From 66-474 sp044464225 (GTDB lineage: Bacteria > Pseudomonadota > Gammaproteobacteria > Xanthomonadales > Rhodanobacteraceae), in NCBI GenBank assembly GCA_044464225.1, contig JBIQLN010000012.1, positions 37,121 to 101,120 on the forward strand: a DNA stretch of 64,000 bases. Reading direction: 5' to 3'. Positions 1 to 9,095 of this stretch are shown one piece after another (within the stretch, counting starts at the first letter, position 1; every line of letters begins with the position of its first letter). The notes below the pieces were generated by a model. The model had not been told where the DNA came from. It was given only the letters and a program-made list of their open reading frames with translations, and did no database searches. Position numbers and translations under genes: made by a program.

Positions 1-105
1 GATCGGCAGGAACGTGCCGGCAGCGCGATGCTGCAGGGGACAGTGACGTTCTGATCGGTGGTTCCTGGGACCTGGACGGCGGCCCGCAAGCGGCTGCCGT
101 CAAGG

Positions 106-1035
106 CTACGGCGTCTCGCGCACGGGCAATGGCACGTTGCAGATGTCGATCTTGCCGGCCTTGTGGAGATACCACGCGTCGCTGCGATTGCGGCGTGATT
201 CCACCAGGGCGGTGAACGTCGGCGTGTCGGTCCGCAGCACTTCGAGGTGCATGCGTTCGGCGGGCGGCAGATCGGACGCGAGGCGCACGCGCAGGATCTT
301 CGTCTGGTGCGCGGAATTCTTGTAGAAGCCCATCGGTCCGTTGCCCCGCGGCAGGTCGGAAAGGTATTGCATGCCCTGCACCACCCGCCCGATCAGTGCG
401 ATGTTGCGGTCGAGCTGGCGCGGTGCCTGTCCGATCACGGCATAGAGTTCGGTGCCGGGGCCCGAATCGGGCGTATTGTCGCGCCCGGCTCCGACCATGC
501 CGTAGCAGTGCACCAGCCAGGTCTTGCCGGTTTTCGGATCGCGTCCGACCGGGAATCCGTTGCTGAAGCCGACTTCCGGCGCGTACACGTCGCCATCCGG
601 CAACTGCGCGAAGGGCAAATCGGAAGAAGTGTCGCGTTCGAATTCCGGCGCGATGGTGGCCTTGGCCTTGCCGAGCGGGCGCAGTGGCTGCGCGGGATGT
701 TCCGCCTCGGCTGCGGGATCGCCCCACTGTGTCACGAATCCGTCCTGCACGCGCAGGATCGCGAGGCCATCCCAGTAATGTTGGTGCGCGAGCACGCGGA
801 TGTTTTGCGCATGCAGCGGCGCGTACGCCGAAGCGAGTTCGATCACCACGCGGCCTGCCGGCAAGTCCATGTACAGCGTGTCGTTCGGATCCAGCGCACG
901 CCAGTCGGCAGGTTTGGATGCCTCCAGCACCTGTTGCATCGTTGGCGCCGGTTTGGCGGCAGGCGCGGCGGCGCGTGACGCAGCGGTGACCAGAAGGGTT
1001 GCCGTGATGGCAGCCAGCGTGCAATGGATTTTCAT
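106..1035 (-). CDS. Secreted cyclophilin-type peptidyl-prolyl cis-trans isomerase
   Basis: 309 aa. An N-terminal hydrophobic segment ending near Ala-Ala-Ala (about residues 1-23) looks like a Sec signal peptide, so the protein should act in the periplasm. The core (about residues 55-255) matches the cyclophilin fold: a first strand with DLPAGRVVIELA, then ILRVQDGFVTQWGDP, the counterpart of the FHRVIPGFMIQGGD block with its Arg kept, and a late LIGRVVQGMQYL helix. A roughly 60-residue insertion separates the QWGD block from the GTELYAVIG strand. Expected role: proline isomerisation during folding of exported proteins. Family call is firm; substrate is unknown. It lies downstream of, and on the same strand as, the phosphoesterase gene. 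Confidence 0.85.
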   Translation of the reverse strand: MKIHCTLAAITATLLVTAASRAAAPAAKPAPTMQQVLEASKPADWRALDPNDTLYMDLPAGRVVIELASAYAPLHAQNIRVLAHQHYWDGLAILRVQDGFVTQWGDPAAEAEHPAQPLRPLGKAKATIAPEFERDTSSDLPFAQLPDGDVYAPEVGFSNGFPVGRDPKTGKTWLVHCYGMVGAGRDNTPDSGPGTELYAVIGQAPRQLDRNIALIGRVVQGMQYLSDLPRGNGPMGFYKNSAHQTKILRVRLASDLPPAERMHLEVLRTDTPTFTALVESRRNRSDAWYLHKAGKIDICNVPLPVRETP

Positions 1036-1132
1036 GGTGACGTCGCCATGGTCGGAAGCGTTGGATGTCGATCAAGGACTTTTGACACGGATGGACGCGG
1101 ATCAAAACAGGCTTTCATCCACGTGATCCCTG

Positions 1133-2275
1133 TCAGGGCTGCGACTTGGCTGCCGCGGGTTCGCGGTTGAATACGTCCGCACCGAACGCACGCAGTCCTT
1201 GCTGCCCCGCGTAGCCGAGATACGGCAGGCCGAACCAGTCTTCGATGCTGCGCAGCAGGCTGTAGTGGTTGTATGGCGCGTTGGATATGCTGCCGGGTTT
1301 CACGAATGGCGAAATCACCACTGCGCCGATGCGTCCGCCGCCGGGACCGAATTTGCCGGGTGGCGGCGCGCCCGCGGGCCGGGTCTCGCCGCAGCAAGCC
1401 GCGCCATCGGTGCCTTCGTCGAACGTGATGACGAGCAGGCCGTCCTGCCTGAAGGCCGGTGAGGCAAGGATTTGCGGCACCCATTCGCGCAGGAATTTGT
1501 CCGCCGATACCAGTCCGCCCGGTTCGCCGTTCTTGCACGGGGCGTCGTGGCCGTCGTGACAGAGATCGGGCGTGATGAAGGAAAAGTTCGGCGTGGTTCC
1601 GATGGATTGCAGATCTGCCGGAAGCTTGTCGAGGTTCACGACGTGTGCGGCGCAGTGGACCTGATCGTCGATGATGGAATGGAAATACACGAATGGATTG
1701 TGCTTGTCTGCGTACTGGTCGGTTGCGGTCGCCGAGTTGGTGTCGTCCACCTCGCCGATCGCGACGTGTCCGCACGCCGAGGCTTCGCGTGTCGGGTCGG
1801 CTCCCATGCTTTCCATGTAACCCTTCCACGTATAACCCGCGTCCTGCAGCTGGTCGACCAGCGTCTTCACGTCGGCGGGGTAGACGCAACCGGTGCCGCG
1901 AACCTGGCCGTTCGCATCGAAGCCGGGCGCGCTGCGCCGGAATTCGCTGAACACGCGGCAATCTTCCTGGGTCTCGGGATTGGGCGCCTGCCCGCTGATC
2001 ATCGCGAGGTAATTGTCGAGGCTGTAATGCCCAGTCCCGAAATACTGCGTCAGCAGCGCGCCCTGCTTCGGGAGTTCGTGAGCGAGATACGGCGCGGGCG
2101 AGTGTTCGCCGAAGGTAACCTGGAAGGGTTCGTTCTCCAGCACGATCACGAACACGTGTCGAGGCGCATGCGCGGGTCCCGCCGACTTCACGGGCGTCGC
2201 GGGGCTGCAGCCCGCCAGCGCGGCACCCAGCAACAGGCCCGCGAACATTTGCATCGAATGGCGCAACGAAATCAT
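1133..2275 (-). CDS. Phosphoesterase-family lipoprotein (phospholipase C / acid phosphatase-like)
   Basis: 380 aa from the ATG at 2275. That start puts a clean lipobox (LAGC, Cys23) after a hydrophobic stretch, so I prefer it to an upstream in-frame start that adds 14 residues. Family signs: VIVLENEPF near the N-terminus (counterpart of the usual VIVMENHS), a GHYSLDNYLAMISGQ block, LVITFDEG in the C-terminal half, and HYSLLRSIEDWFGLPYLG near the end. These are typical of the phosphoesterase family that includes bacterial phospholipase C and AcpA-type acid phosphatases. It probably hydrolyses phosphate or phospholipid esters in the periplasm. The exact substrate cannot be read from sequence. 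Confidence 0.82.
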   Translation of the reverse strand: MISLRHSMQMFAGLLLGAALAGCSPATPVKSAGPAHAPRHVFVIVLENEPFQVTFGEHSPAPYLAHELPKQGALLTQYFGTGHYSLDNYLAMISGQAPNPETQEDCRVFSEFRRSAPGFDANGQVRGTGCVYPADVKTLVDQLQDAGYTWKGYMESMGADPTREASACGHVAIGEVDDTNSATATDQYADKHNPFVYFHSIIDDQVHCAAHVVNLDKLPADLQSIGTTPNFSFITPDLCHDGHDAPCKNGEPGGLVSADKFLREWVPQILASPAFRQDGLLVITFDEGTDGAACCGETRPAGAPPPGKFGPGGGRIGAVVISPFVKPGSISNAPYNHYSLLRSIEDWFGLPYLGYAGQQGLRAFGADVFNREPAAAKSQP

Positions 2276-2345
2276 GACGCGGCAAGCTCCCCACGCGAGG
2301 CATCGCGAAGGGCGCACGATAGCACTTGCGGTGCAGTTTGCGGCG

Positions 2346-2795
2346 TCAGTCCGTCACGCGGACCCGCGAGTCGATGATCCGTTCGATCGCCACCTGCAGG
2401 TACCGACGCGCGTAGTGCGGCCGGTGCCGTTCGAAGATAAGCCGCGCATGGGTGACGTGGTGGTCATGCGGCGCAAACAGGAACAGGAACGCGCCACCCT
2501 TGCGTGCGAGTTCCGCGTCGTCCTCGAGGAACCCCGCCTCGGTGCCGGCGAACTCGACGACATGGGCCTGCGCGCGCTCCAGCCAGTTGGCTTCGCGGTG
2601 CGCCTCGAGCTGGTTGATCACGAAATCGCCCGATGCGGCACGCACGTCATCGGCGTCGACCCCGGACTCGGTGAAGGCATGCTGGGCGGCTTCGGCATCT
2701 TCGAGGCAGGCATAGCCCGCGACGATGTAGTGCTTGGGATAGAAGGTACCGAAGGACGTGTCACCTTCCTTGAAGAAAGCCCAGTGCCTGATCAT
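2346..2795 (-). CDS. Conserved small soluble protein of unknown function
   Basis: 149 aa from the ATG at 2795, chosen because a GGGGTG stretch lies about 7 nt upstream; an ATG at 2801 and a GTG at 2804 are alternatives. No signal peptide or membrane helix. The segment YIVAGYACLEDAEAAQHAFTE recalls the beta-alpha modules of general-stress 17M-like proteins, where a strand is followed by an acidic helix, but this is only a resemblance. A histidine-rich patch (PHDHHVTHARLIFERHRPHYARR) fills the C-terminal third. Codon use fits the neighbours. It stands alone between metG and the phosphoesterase gene, with about 200 nt of non-coding DNA upstream. I do not assign a function. Confidence 0.6.
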   Translation of the reverse strand: MIRHWAFFKEGDTSFGTFYPKHYIVAGYACLEDAEAAQHAFTESGVDADDVRAASGDFVINQLEAHREANWLERAQAHVVEFAGTEAGFLEDDAELARKGGAFLFLFAPHDHHVTHARLIFERHRPHYARRYLQVAIERIIDSRVRVTD

Positions 2796-3000
2796 GGCCA
2801 TCACCCCGCGCAGTGGTGCCCGCGACGGCCAGGCGGTGCGGTTTCCCTTCCGGGCCGCACGGCGTCACTACCGGCAAGCGTGCGCCTCTGGATGCAAAGA
2901 AAGCGTAGCGGCCGCGTGACGATCGGATGAAGCCGGGCGCGCCGAGGCCCGCCGGCGGGGGCTGCATGAAAGCGCGGAAGCGCTGCGACCGATCGCGAAT

Positions 3001-5097
3001 TCAGCGCACCGGCGCGCCCGCGCCTGCGCCCTGGTCTGCATCCAGCAAAAACAGATCGTTGCCGCCGGTCCCGGCTGAAAGGATCATGCCTTCGCTGATC
3101 CCGAAACGCATCTTGCGTGGGGCGAGGTTGGCAATGAATACCACGTTGCGCCCAACCAGTTTCGAGGGTTCCGCGTAGGCGGCCTTGATGCCGGAAAAAA
3201 TCTGCCGCTTTCCGAGTTCGCCGGCATCCAGTTCGAAGCGCAGCAACTTGTCGGAACCTTCCACCGCCTCACAGACCAGGACCCTGCCGATGCGGAGGTC
3301 GAGCCTGGCGAAATCCTCGATGGAGATGGTTTCCGGACTGGCATTCGCCACGGGTGCGGTTTTCCCGGACCCTGCCGCGTCACGCGCAGGGCTGGAACGG
3401 GACGGATTCGAATTCGCCTGCAGCGACTCTTTCGAAGCTTCGATCATGGCTTCTATGCTCTTCGGATCGATACGTGTGATGAGTGCCCTGAATGGCTTGA
3501 TGGCGTGGCCGAGCAGTGGCCGGGACGCGGCCTGGAAGGCGGTGGGCGTGTCGTCCAGGAATGCGAACGCACGCGCGGCGGTAGCCGGCACCGCGGGCGC
3601 CAGCCAGATCGTCAGCAACCGGAAATAGTTGAGGGCCAGCGTCAGCACGACATGCAACTCGTCGCGCTTCGACTCGTCCTTGGCCATTACCCATGGCGCG
3701 TGGTCCGCGACATAGGCGTTGGCTTCGTCCGCGACTTCGATGATCAGCCGCATCGCGGCGGCGTAGTCGCGCAGTTCGTACAGCGCGGCGCACGCTTCCA
3801 GCTTGGCGGCGGCTGCCTCGTAGCGGCCAAGCACCGTTTCCGGGAGCGTATCGGCGAGCTTGCCGTGGAAATGTTTGTGCACGAAGCCGGCGCAGCGGCT
3901 GGCGATGTTCGCCCACTTGCCGACCAGGTGCGAATTGACGCGCTCCTCGAACGCCTTCAGGTCGAGATCGATGTCGGCCAGTGTCGGCCCGAGCATCGAG
4001 GCGAGATAGTAGCGCAGGTAATCCGCATCGAGGTGTTCGAGATAGGTGCGGGCGTTCACGAAGGTGCCGCGCGACTTTGACATCTTGGCCCCGTCCACGG
4101 TCAGGAAGCCGTGCACGTTCACCGCGGTCGGCATCCGCAGCCCCGCGCCATGCAGCATCGCCGGCCAGAACAGCGTGTGGAAGTAGATGATGTCCTTGCC
4201 GATGAAGTGCACCATTTCGGTGTCGCTGCCGGCGTCGAGGAACCGGTCGAAATCGGCGGCCGTCAAGCCGGGTTTGCGGCCGCTGTCGCACAGTTCCTTG
4301 AACGCGGCCAGGTAGCCCACCGGCGCATCCACCCACACGTAGAAATACTTGCCGGGCTGGCCGGGGATCTCGAAACCGAAATACGGTGCGTCGCGCGACA
4401 CGTCCCAACTGCGCAGGCCGTCGGCAAACCATTCCTTCAGCTTGTTGACGACTTCGGATTGCAGGCCGCCAGCGGCGCGGCGCTCTTCCAGCCACGTCTT
4501 CAGCAGGTCTTCGAAGTCCGCCAGTTTCACGAAAAAGTGCAGCGATTCCCTTTCGACCGGTTTCGCACCGGAGACCACCGAATACGGATCGATCAGGTCG
4601 ATCGGGTTGTAGGTGCTGCCGCACACTTCGCAGGCGTCGCCGTACTGGTCCTTCGAATGGCAGACCGGGCACTCGCCCTTGATGAAGCGGTCGGGCAGGA
4701 ACATCTGCCGTTCGGGATCGAACAGTTGCTTGACCGGTTTCGATTCGACGTGGCCGTTCGCTTCGAGCGCGTGCCAGATGCGGTAGGTCAGTTCGCGATT
4801 GGCGGCGCTGTGGGTCGTGGAGTAATGGTCGTAGGCGACGCCGAAGTCGCGCAGGTCCGCGGTGTGTTCCTTCCACACGCCCTCGATCAGCGCTTCCGGC
4901 GTGATGCCTTCCTTCTCCGCGCGCAGCATGATCGAGGTACCGTGCGCATCATCGGCGCAGACGTAATGCACGGTGTGCCCGGCCATCCGCATCGCGCGCA
5001 CCCAGATGTCCGACTGCGTGTGTTCCACCATGTGGCCGAGGTGGATGCGGCCGTTGGCGTAGGGCAGGGCGCTGCTGACGAGGATTTCGCGGGGCAT
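3001..5097 (-). CDS. metG: Methionyl-tRNA synthetase
   Basis: 698 aa, close to the usual length of the long bacterial form. It charges tRNA-Met in the cytoplasm. Seen: class I signature ALPYANGRIHLGH (HIGH motif) at the N-terminus; a zinc knuckle with two CxxC pairs (CPVC...CEVC) in the connective domain; the KMSKS loop in GAKMSKSRGTF near residue 335; an anticodon-binding helical domain; and a C-terminal EMAPII/Arc1-like tRNA-binding domain starting near DFARLDLRIGRVLV. The ATG at 5097 is preferred over an in-frame TTG at 5118 because it begins right before REILVSSALPYANG. Upstream lies a pair of REP palindromes, then fabI on the same strand. Confidence 0.97.
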   Translation of the reverse strand: MPREILVSSALPYANGRIHLGHMVEHTQSDIWVRAMRMAGHTVHYVCADDAHGTSIMLRAEKEGITPEALIEGVWKEHTADLRDFGVAYDHYSTTHSAANRELTYRIWHALEANGHVESKPVKQLFDPERQMFLPDRFIKGECPVCHSKDQYGDACEVCGSTYNPIDLIDPYSVVSGAKPVERESLHFFVKLADFEDLLKTWLEERRAAGGLQSEVVNKLKEWFADGLRSWDVSRDAPYFGFEIPGQPGKYFYVWVDAPVGYLAAFKELCDSGRKPGLTAADFDRFLDAGSDTEMVHFIGKDIIYFHTLFWPAMLHGAGLRMPTAVNVHGFLTVDGAKMSKSRGTFVNARTYLEHLDADYLRYYLASMLGPTLADIDLDLKAFEERVNSHLVGKWANIASRCAGFVHKHFHGKLADTLPETVLGRYEAAAAKLEACAALYELRDYAAAMRLIIEVADEANAYVADHAPWVMAKDESKRDELHVVLTLALNYFRLLTIWLAPAVPATAARAFAFLDDTPTAFQAASRPLLGHAIKPFRALITRIDPKSIEAMIEASKESLQANSNPSRSSPARDAAGSGKTAPVANASPETISIEDFARLDLRIGRVLVCEAVEGSDKLLRFELDAGELGKRQIFSGIKAAYAEPSKLVGRNVVFIANLAPRKMRFGISEGMILSAGTGGNDLFLLDADQGAGAGAPVR

Positions 5098-5164
5098 TGC
5101 GGCGTTTGGCGATGGCAAGGCAATCGCGGATTATCGCATGGCGCCGCTCGACGCTTCCTTCGGC

Positions 5165-5266
5165 AGGTAGATTGGGCTGAGCGGGCTTCATCCGCGAAGC
5201 CCAACGTTCCCGGACGCGCCGCGATATTGGGTTTCCGCGGATGAGGCTGGCGTCGGCCCAACCTGC
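5165..5266. repeat. REP-type palindrome pair (GTAG ... AAGCCCAAC)
   Basis: Two imperfect palindromes face each other in the metG-fabI gap. The first runs from GTAGATTGGGCT (5167) to AAGCCCAAC (ends 5205). The second runs from ATTGGGTTTCC (5225) to GGCCCAACCTGC (ends 5265). The same word set recurs at 31431-31523, 31891-31971 and 40598-40870. The GTAG plus GTTGGG head is the pattern of REP elements mobilised by REP-associated tyrosine transposases; no such transposase gene is in the window. Confidence 0.7.
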
Positions 5267-5286
5267 GAAGTGCGTTCCCGCTCGGC

Positions 5287-6081
5287 TCAGGCGCCCGTCT
5301 CCAGCCCTGCCATCCCCAGCGTGCTGTAGCCGGCATCCACGTACACGACTTCGCCGGTGATGCCGGCGGCGAGGTCCGAGCACAGGAATGCGGCGGCGTT
5401 GCCGACATCGTCGATCGTGACGCTGCGGCGCAACGGTGCCACGTGGGCGACATGGTCGATCATCTTGCGCAAGCCGGCGACACCGGAGGCGGCGAGGGTC
5501 CGGATCGGTCCGGCCGAGATCGCGTTGACGCGGGTGCCTTCGGGGCCGAGGTTCAGCGCGAGGTAACGGACGTTGGCTTCGAGGCTGGCCTTGGCGAGGC
5601 CCATCACGTTGTACGACGCCAGTGCACGTTCGGAACCGAGATAGGTGAGCGTGAGGATGGCGCCGTTGCGGTCCTTCATCATCGGGCGCGCGGCCTTGGC
5701 CAGCGCCGCGAGGCTGTAGCTGGAAATATCGTGGGCGATCTTGAAGTTCTCGCGGGTCAAACCGTCGAGGAACTCCCCCGTCAGTGCCTCGCGCGGGGCA
5801 AAACCAATGGAGTGGATCAAGATATCCAGTCCATTCCAACGCTTGCCGAGACTTTCGAACAGCGTTTCGATGTCGCTGTCGCGGCCGACGTCGCACGGCA
5901 GCACGATGTCGGAACCGAGTTGCGTGGCGGCTTCGTCCACGCGGCTGCGGAGTTTTTCGTCAACGTACGTGAAGGCGAGCTCGGCGCCTTCCCGGTGCAG
6001 GGCTTGCGCGATGCCCCACGCGATCGAGCGATTGCTAAGGACGCCGGTGACCAGTGCACGCTTGCCTTCGAGGAAACCCAT
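5287..6081 (-). CDS. fabI: NADH-dependent enoyl-ACP reductase
   Basis: 264 aa from the ATG at 6081, which opens with MGFLEGKRALVTGVLSNRSIAWGIA, the FabI N-terminus. Longer in-frame starts add an unrelated leader. It performs the last reduction in each cycle of type II fatty acid elongation. The Rossmann nucleotide-binding loop is GVLSNRSIA. The Tyr-x6-Lys catalytic pair is visible in SYNVMGLAKASLE, and AGPIRTLAASG is the flexible substrate-binding loop. Length is typical for FabI and rules out the larger FabV type. The 162 nt upstream (6082-6243) carry its promoter region and a weak REP-like palindrome around 6158-6230. Confidence 0.96.
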   Translation of the reverse strand: MGFLEGKRALVTGVLSNRSIAWGIAQALHREGAELAFTYVDEKLRSRVDEAATQLGSDIVLPCDVGRDSDIETLFESLGKRWNGLDILIHSIGFAPREALTGEFLDGLTRENFKIAHDISSYSLAALAKAARPMMKDRNGAILTLTYLGSERALASYNVMGLAKASLEANVRYLALNLGPEGTRVNAISAGPIRTLAASGVAGLRKMIDHVAHVAPLRRSVTIDDVGNAAAFLCSDLAAGITGEVVYVDAGYSTLGMAGLETGA

Positions 6082-6243
6082 GTCGACTGTGCTCCGAATC
6101 GGAATCTGCGAAGTCGCCCATTGTAAGCGGCTTTCAGGACCCGCCAAGCGAGCAGCTGGGCCGGGCCGGCTTCATGGGCGAAGCCGCAACGACATGCGGC
6201 GAAGTCGCGGGGCTTCACTCGAAGAGTCCGTGTGAGGCCGGAT

Positions 6244-7488
6244 CTATCCTTGCACGCGCAGCATCTCGCCCGGCTGCAGGGTGTCGTCGCTCAAGTCGTT
6301 CCAGCGCTTCAGGTCGGCCACGCTCACGTGGTACCGGTGGGCGATCGACCACAGCGTTTCGCCCTTGCGAACGCGATGGCGCCTGGCCTGCGGCGAAGAG
6401 GCGGAAGGCGTCGGGATGGGCGTGTCTTCACTCGCTCGCGCCGATTCGCCCGGCAACGGCAACCGATCGCCGGGATCGGCGTTCGGTTCGTGGGTATCGA
6501 CCTGCGCGACCGGCTCGGATCCACTGACCGCCAGTGCGGCAGCAAGCGATTGCGCAGCGTCGGCGGGCAGCAGCAATGTGCGCGGACTGCTGTCCGGAAC
6601 GCGTTCGCCGCGGTAGCCGGGGTTCAGCCTGCGCAGCACCGATTCGGAAATCTCCGCCATCTCCGCGGCGCTGCGCAGGTGCGTGTCGGCCGGTACTTCG
6701 ATGGCCTGCAATTCGTCCGCCGGCGAGGGCCGCGGCAATTCGACGTGGAAACGATCCGGATCGCGCAGGATGCAACTCAAGGCCATCAGCCGTGCAAGGT
6801 GGGTGCGCGTGGTGTGGCTGACCGGGATGTCGGGAATCGCGTCATCGGCCGCATCGGGATGACTGCGCAGCGCATTCACCACCGCATGCGGGCCCGCGTT
6901 GTATGCCATGTCCACCAGTCGCCAGTCGCCGAATTGCCTGTCGAGCCTCTTCAGCATCCTGATGGCGGCGCGGGTGGACGCGACGGGATCGCGCAGGCCG
7001 TCGTAGTCGCGGTTGACGACCAGCCCATGTCGGCGTCCCGTGTTCGGCATCATCTGCCACATGCCGCCCGGATCGCCGCGATGGCTCGGCTCCGCCGGTC
7101 GATACGAGCTTTCCAGCATCGGCAGCATCGCGAATTCACCCGGGATGCCGGCAGCCCGCAACTGCTTCTGCACGTACATCATCAATGGCAGCGCGTCCTT
7201 GAGGCGTTGCTCGAAGCGCGCGGGCGAGCGGGTGTACATGGCGGCGTTCGCACGGATCAAAGGCGAATCCGCGCAATCGTGCATCGTGAAACTGGCGGTC
7301 AGGCTGGTCCAGGGTTCGCCCGGCGCCAGGCCGTGGGCGATGGGAGCCAGCGTGGTGGGCGGCGGTTCGGGATGGGCGATCACCACCGCGGGTTTCGGCG
7401 GCGGCTTGACGGGTTCGGCGGCGCAGGCCGCGAGTATTGCGCAGACGGCAAGCGTCAGAAGGCGGGTGCCTGCGCGCGCGGTGCTCAT
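6244..7488 (-). CDS. mltD: Membrane-bound lytic murein transglycosylase D-like, lipoprotein with C-terminal LysM
   Basis: 414 aa from the ATG at 7488, whose first residues are a lipoprotein signal (LAVCAILAAC, lipobox Cys near 22). The ATG overlaps the stop of gloB by 4 nt (ATGA), which supports this start and translational coupling. The SLT domain (about residues 90-225) holds the catalytic Glu in LPMLESSYRP, then GMWQMMPNTGRRHGL and AYNAGPHAVVNAL. A single LysM closes the protein (HRVRKGETLWSIAHRYHVS...). E. coli MltD has two or more LysM repeats, so this is a shorter form. It cleaves peptidoglycan glycan strands to anhydromuropeptides in the outer-membrane leaflet. The gloB-mltD pairing is also found in E. 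coli. Confidence 0.93.
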   Translation of the reverse strand: MSTARAGTRLLTLAVCAILAACAAEPVKPPPKPAVVIAHPEPPPTTLAPIAHGLAPGEPWTSLTASFTMHDCADSPLIRANAAMYTRSPARFEQRLKDALPLMMYVQKQLRAAGIPGEFAMLPMLESSYRPAEPSHRGDPGGMWQMMPNTGRRHGLVVNRDYDGLRDPVASTRAAIRMLKRLDRQFGDWRLVDMAYNAGPHAVVNALRSHPDAADDAIPDIPVSHTTRTHLARLMALSCILRDPDRFHVELPRPSPADELQAIEVPADTHLRSAAEMAEISESVLRRLNPGYRGERVPDSSPRTLLLPADAAQSLAAALAVSGSEPVAQVDTHEPNADPGDRLPLPGESARASEDTPIPTPSASSPQARRHRVRKGETLWSIAHRYHVSVADLKRWNDLSDDTLQPGEMLRVQG

Positions 7489-8264
7489 GCTGGGAAGTTG
7501 TCCTTGGCCAGCCTGAGCGCGGCGAACCGCTCGACGCGTCGCGCCGAGGGCTTGGCTCCCTGCGGCCATGGAATCCGCTCATCCGCGATGGCGTCGACGC
7601 GCAGGAACGGGTTGGCGGCGCGTTCGTCGGCCAGGCGGGCCGGCAGCGTGGGCTCCCCCCGCGCGCGCCGGGCACGGGCGTCTTCCGTGCGCGATTTCAA
7701 TGCGGGGTTGTCGGGTTCCAGCGTTGCCGCGAAATCGGCATTTGCGAGGGTGTATTCGTGGCCGCAGCACACCTGGGTGTCTGCAGGCAATTCGGCCAGG
7801 CGGTCCAGCGAGGCGAGCATCTGTTCCGGCGTGCCCTCGAACATCCGGCCGCAGCCGAGGCTGAAAAGGGTGTCGCCGCAGAACAGCAGCCCCTCGCCGT
7901 GGTAGGCGATGTGGCTGCGGGTGTGCCCGTGTACCTCGATCACCTCGAAACGACTGGCGGGTGCGGGTATCTCGATCAGGTCGCCGTCGCCGACCCGGGT
8001 CGCCGGGAGGCGGATCCGGTCGTCGACCGGCGCGTAGACGATGGCGTCCGGGTATACGGCTTTCAGGTCTGCCGTGCCGCCGATGTGGTCGCCGTGATGG
8101 TGGGTGAGAAGGATTGCCGAGAGCGAACGGCCCTCCTCGGCCAGCGCGTGCAGTACCGGGTCCGCCTCGCCCGGATCGACCACCAGCGCGCGACCGCTCG
8201 CTGCGTCGGCGAGCATCCAGATGTAGTTGTCGCGAAGCGCGGGCAGGGCGCGGAGGGAAGCCAT
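7485..8264 (-). CDS. gloB: Hydroxyacylglutathione hydrolase (glyoxalase II)
   Basis: 259 aa from the ATG at 8264; an in-frame TTG at 8282 is less likely. It hydrolyses S-D-lactoylglutathione to D-lactate and glutathione, the second step of methylglyoxal detoxification. The metallo-beta-lactamase metal motif is present as LTHHHGDHIGG, with HGHTRSHIAY supplying the next His, GDTLFSLGCGRMFEG the bridging Asp, and CCGHEYTLAN the last His. The C-terminal glutathione-binding part (RVERFAALRLAKDNF) is complete. It is divergent from the yafS-like methyltransferase gene, with about 165 nt between starts, and overlaps mltD by 4 nt. Confidence 0.95.
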   Translation of the reverse strand: MASLRALPALRDNYIWMLADAASGRALVVDPGEADPVLHALAEEGRSLSAILLTHHHGDHIGGTADLKAVYPDAIVYAPVDDRIRLPATRVGDGDLIEIPAPASRFEVIEVHGHTRSHIAYHGEGLLFCGDTLFSLGCGRMFEGTPEQMLASLDRLAELPADTQVCCGHEYTLANADFAATLEPDNPALKSRTEDARARRARGEPTLPARLADERAANPFLRVDAIADERIPWPQGAKPSARRVERFAALRLAKDNFPA

Positions 8265-8429
8265 CCGGAAGTATCTGTCCAAAAAGAGGCAACCCTAACA
8301 GTCGGCCATGGGCAACTTCGTTAGCTGGACGTTAAGGCCGGAGCGTTGCTTATCGTTCGCTCATGAATCCGTCACAATGGTCACAATTGGTTCGTGATGC
8401 ATCACCACAGGTTCCAAGTGCAACCTACG

Positions 8430-9095
8430 ATGTCCAAACGCCCATTCGACAAGGACGGCCCCGCGATCGATGCGATCGGGGCCGATGCGATGGCCGTCTG
8501 CGAGGCGCGGTTGGGGCGGGTGGCGGGTACCCACGGGCTGGTCCTGGACGGCAGGTCGATGCCGATGCCTTCGATATCCGGGGTAGGCTGCTGGACCACG
8601 CTGGGGCCGGGTTGCGGCGACGGGCGCTGGCGCGGTTCGCTGGACGCGGCGGTCGATGCGCTGCCGTTCGGGGACGAGGCGTTCTGTGCCGTGCTGGTGC
8701 GTTTCACGCAGGAGACCGGCATCGAGCCGGCAACCGCTGCCCGCGAATTCGCCCGTGTGCTCGCGCCCCACGGTGTGCTGCTTGTCGCGGACTTTCATCC
8801 CCGTTCGCTGTGGCACGCCGGTACGGCCCCCGGTCGCTGGGAACGGGCCTTGCGTGCGGCAGGCCTGAAGGTATCGCGAACCGTCCGCTGCGGCGCACCG
8901 TGGCCGCGGGTGCGCGGTGCGGCGGGGGTGCCGCACTGGCTGGTGCGCGGGATGGGCGGGGCCTGGGTCATCGAGGCGCAGCGGCATACGCTGGCTGCCA
9001 TTCCCTTGCGCAAGGCCCCGTCGCGGCGGGTGGTCGAGCGCAAACCCGTACTGCCCGGCGCCCATCGCAAGTCGTTGGGGCGCCAGTGCGCATGA
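8430..9095 (+). CDS. SAM-dependent methyltransferase-like protein (YafS position)
   Basis: 221 aa from the ATG at 8430; in-frame GTG 8394 and ATG 8397 are alternatives. It sits between divergent gloB and rnhA-dnaQ, where E. coli carries the putative methyltransferase yafS, and its layout agrees: DAAVDALPFGDEAFCAVLVRF and EFARVLAPHGVLLVADFHP match motifs II-III of class I methyltransferases (post-II acidic strand, then LxPGGxLLI). The usual glycine-rich SAM loop is poorly kept (LVLDGRSMPMPSISG), so catalytic activity is uncertain. The tail TLAAIPLRKAPS...ERKPVLPG is basic. Its TGA overlaps the rnhA ATG by 4 nt. Confidence 0.72.
   Translation: MSKRPFDKDGPAIDAIGADAMAVCEARLGRVAGTHGLVLDGRSMPMPSISGVGCWTTLGPGCGDGRWRGSLDAAVDALPFGDEAFCAVLVRFTQETGIEPATAAREFARVLAPHGVLLVADFHPRSLWHAGTAPGRWERALRAAGLKVSRTVRCGAPWPRVRGAAGVPHWLVRGMGGAWVIEAQRHTLAAIPLRKAPSRRVVERKPVLPGAHRKSLGRQCA

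Noticed and set aside
1..54. Open frame from the left edge ending in TGA at 52-54
   Set aside because: It could be the last 17 codons of a plus-strand gene, but it is too short to identify and has no recognisable motif.
6158..6230. Weak REP-like palindromes upstream of fabI
   Set aside because: Shares GGCTTC/GAAGCC words only; lacks the GTTGGG / CCCAAC arms of the other elements, so it is not listed as a repeat.
8371..8388. Tandem 9-nt near-repeat GTCACAATG / GTCACAATT upstream of the yafS-like gene
   Set aside because: Too short and only two copies; may be chance or part of a promoter, with no known regulator to connect.
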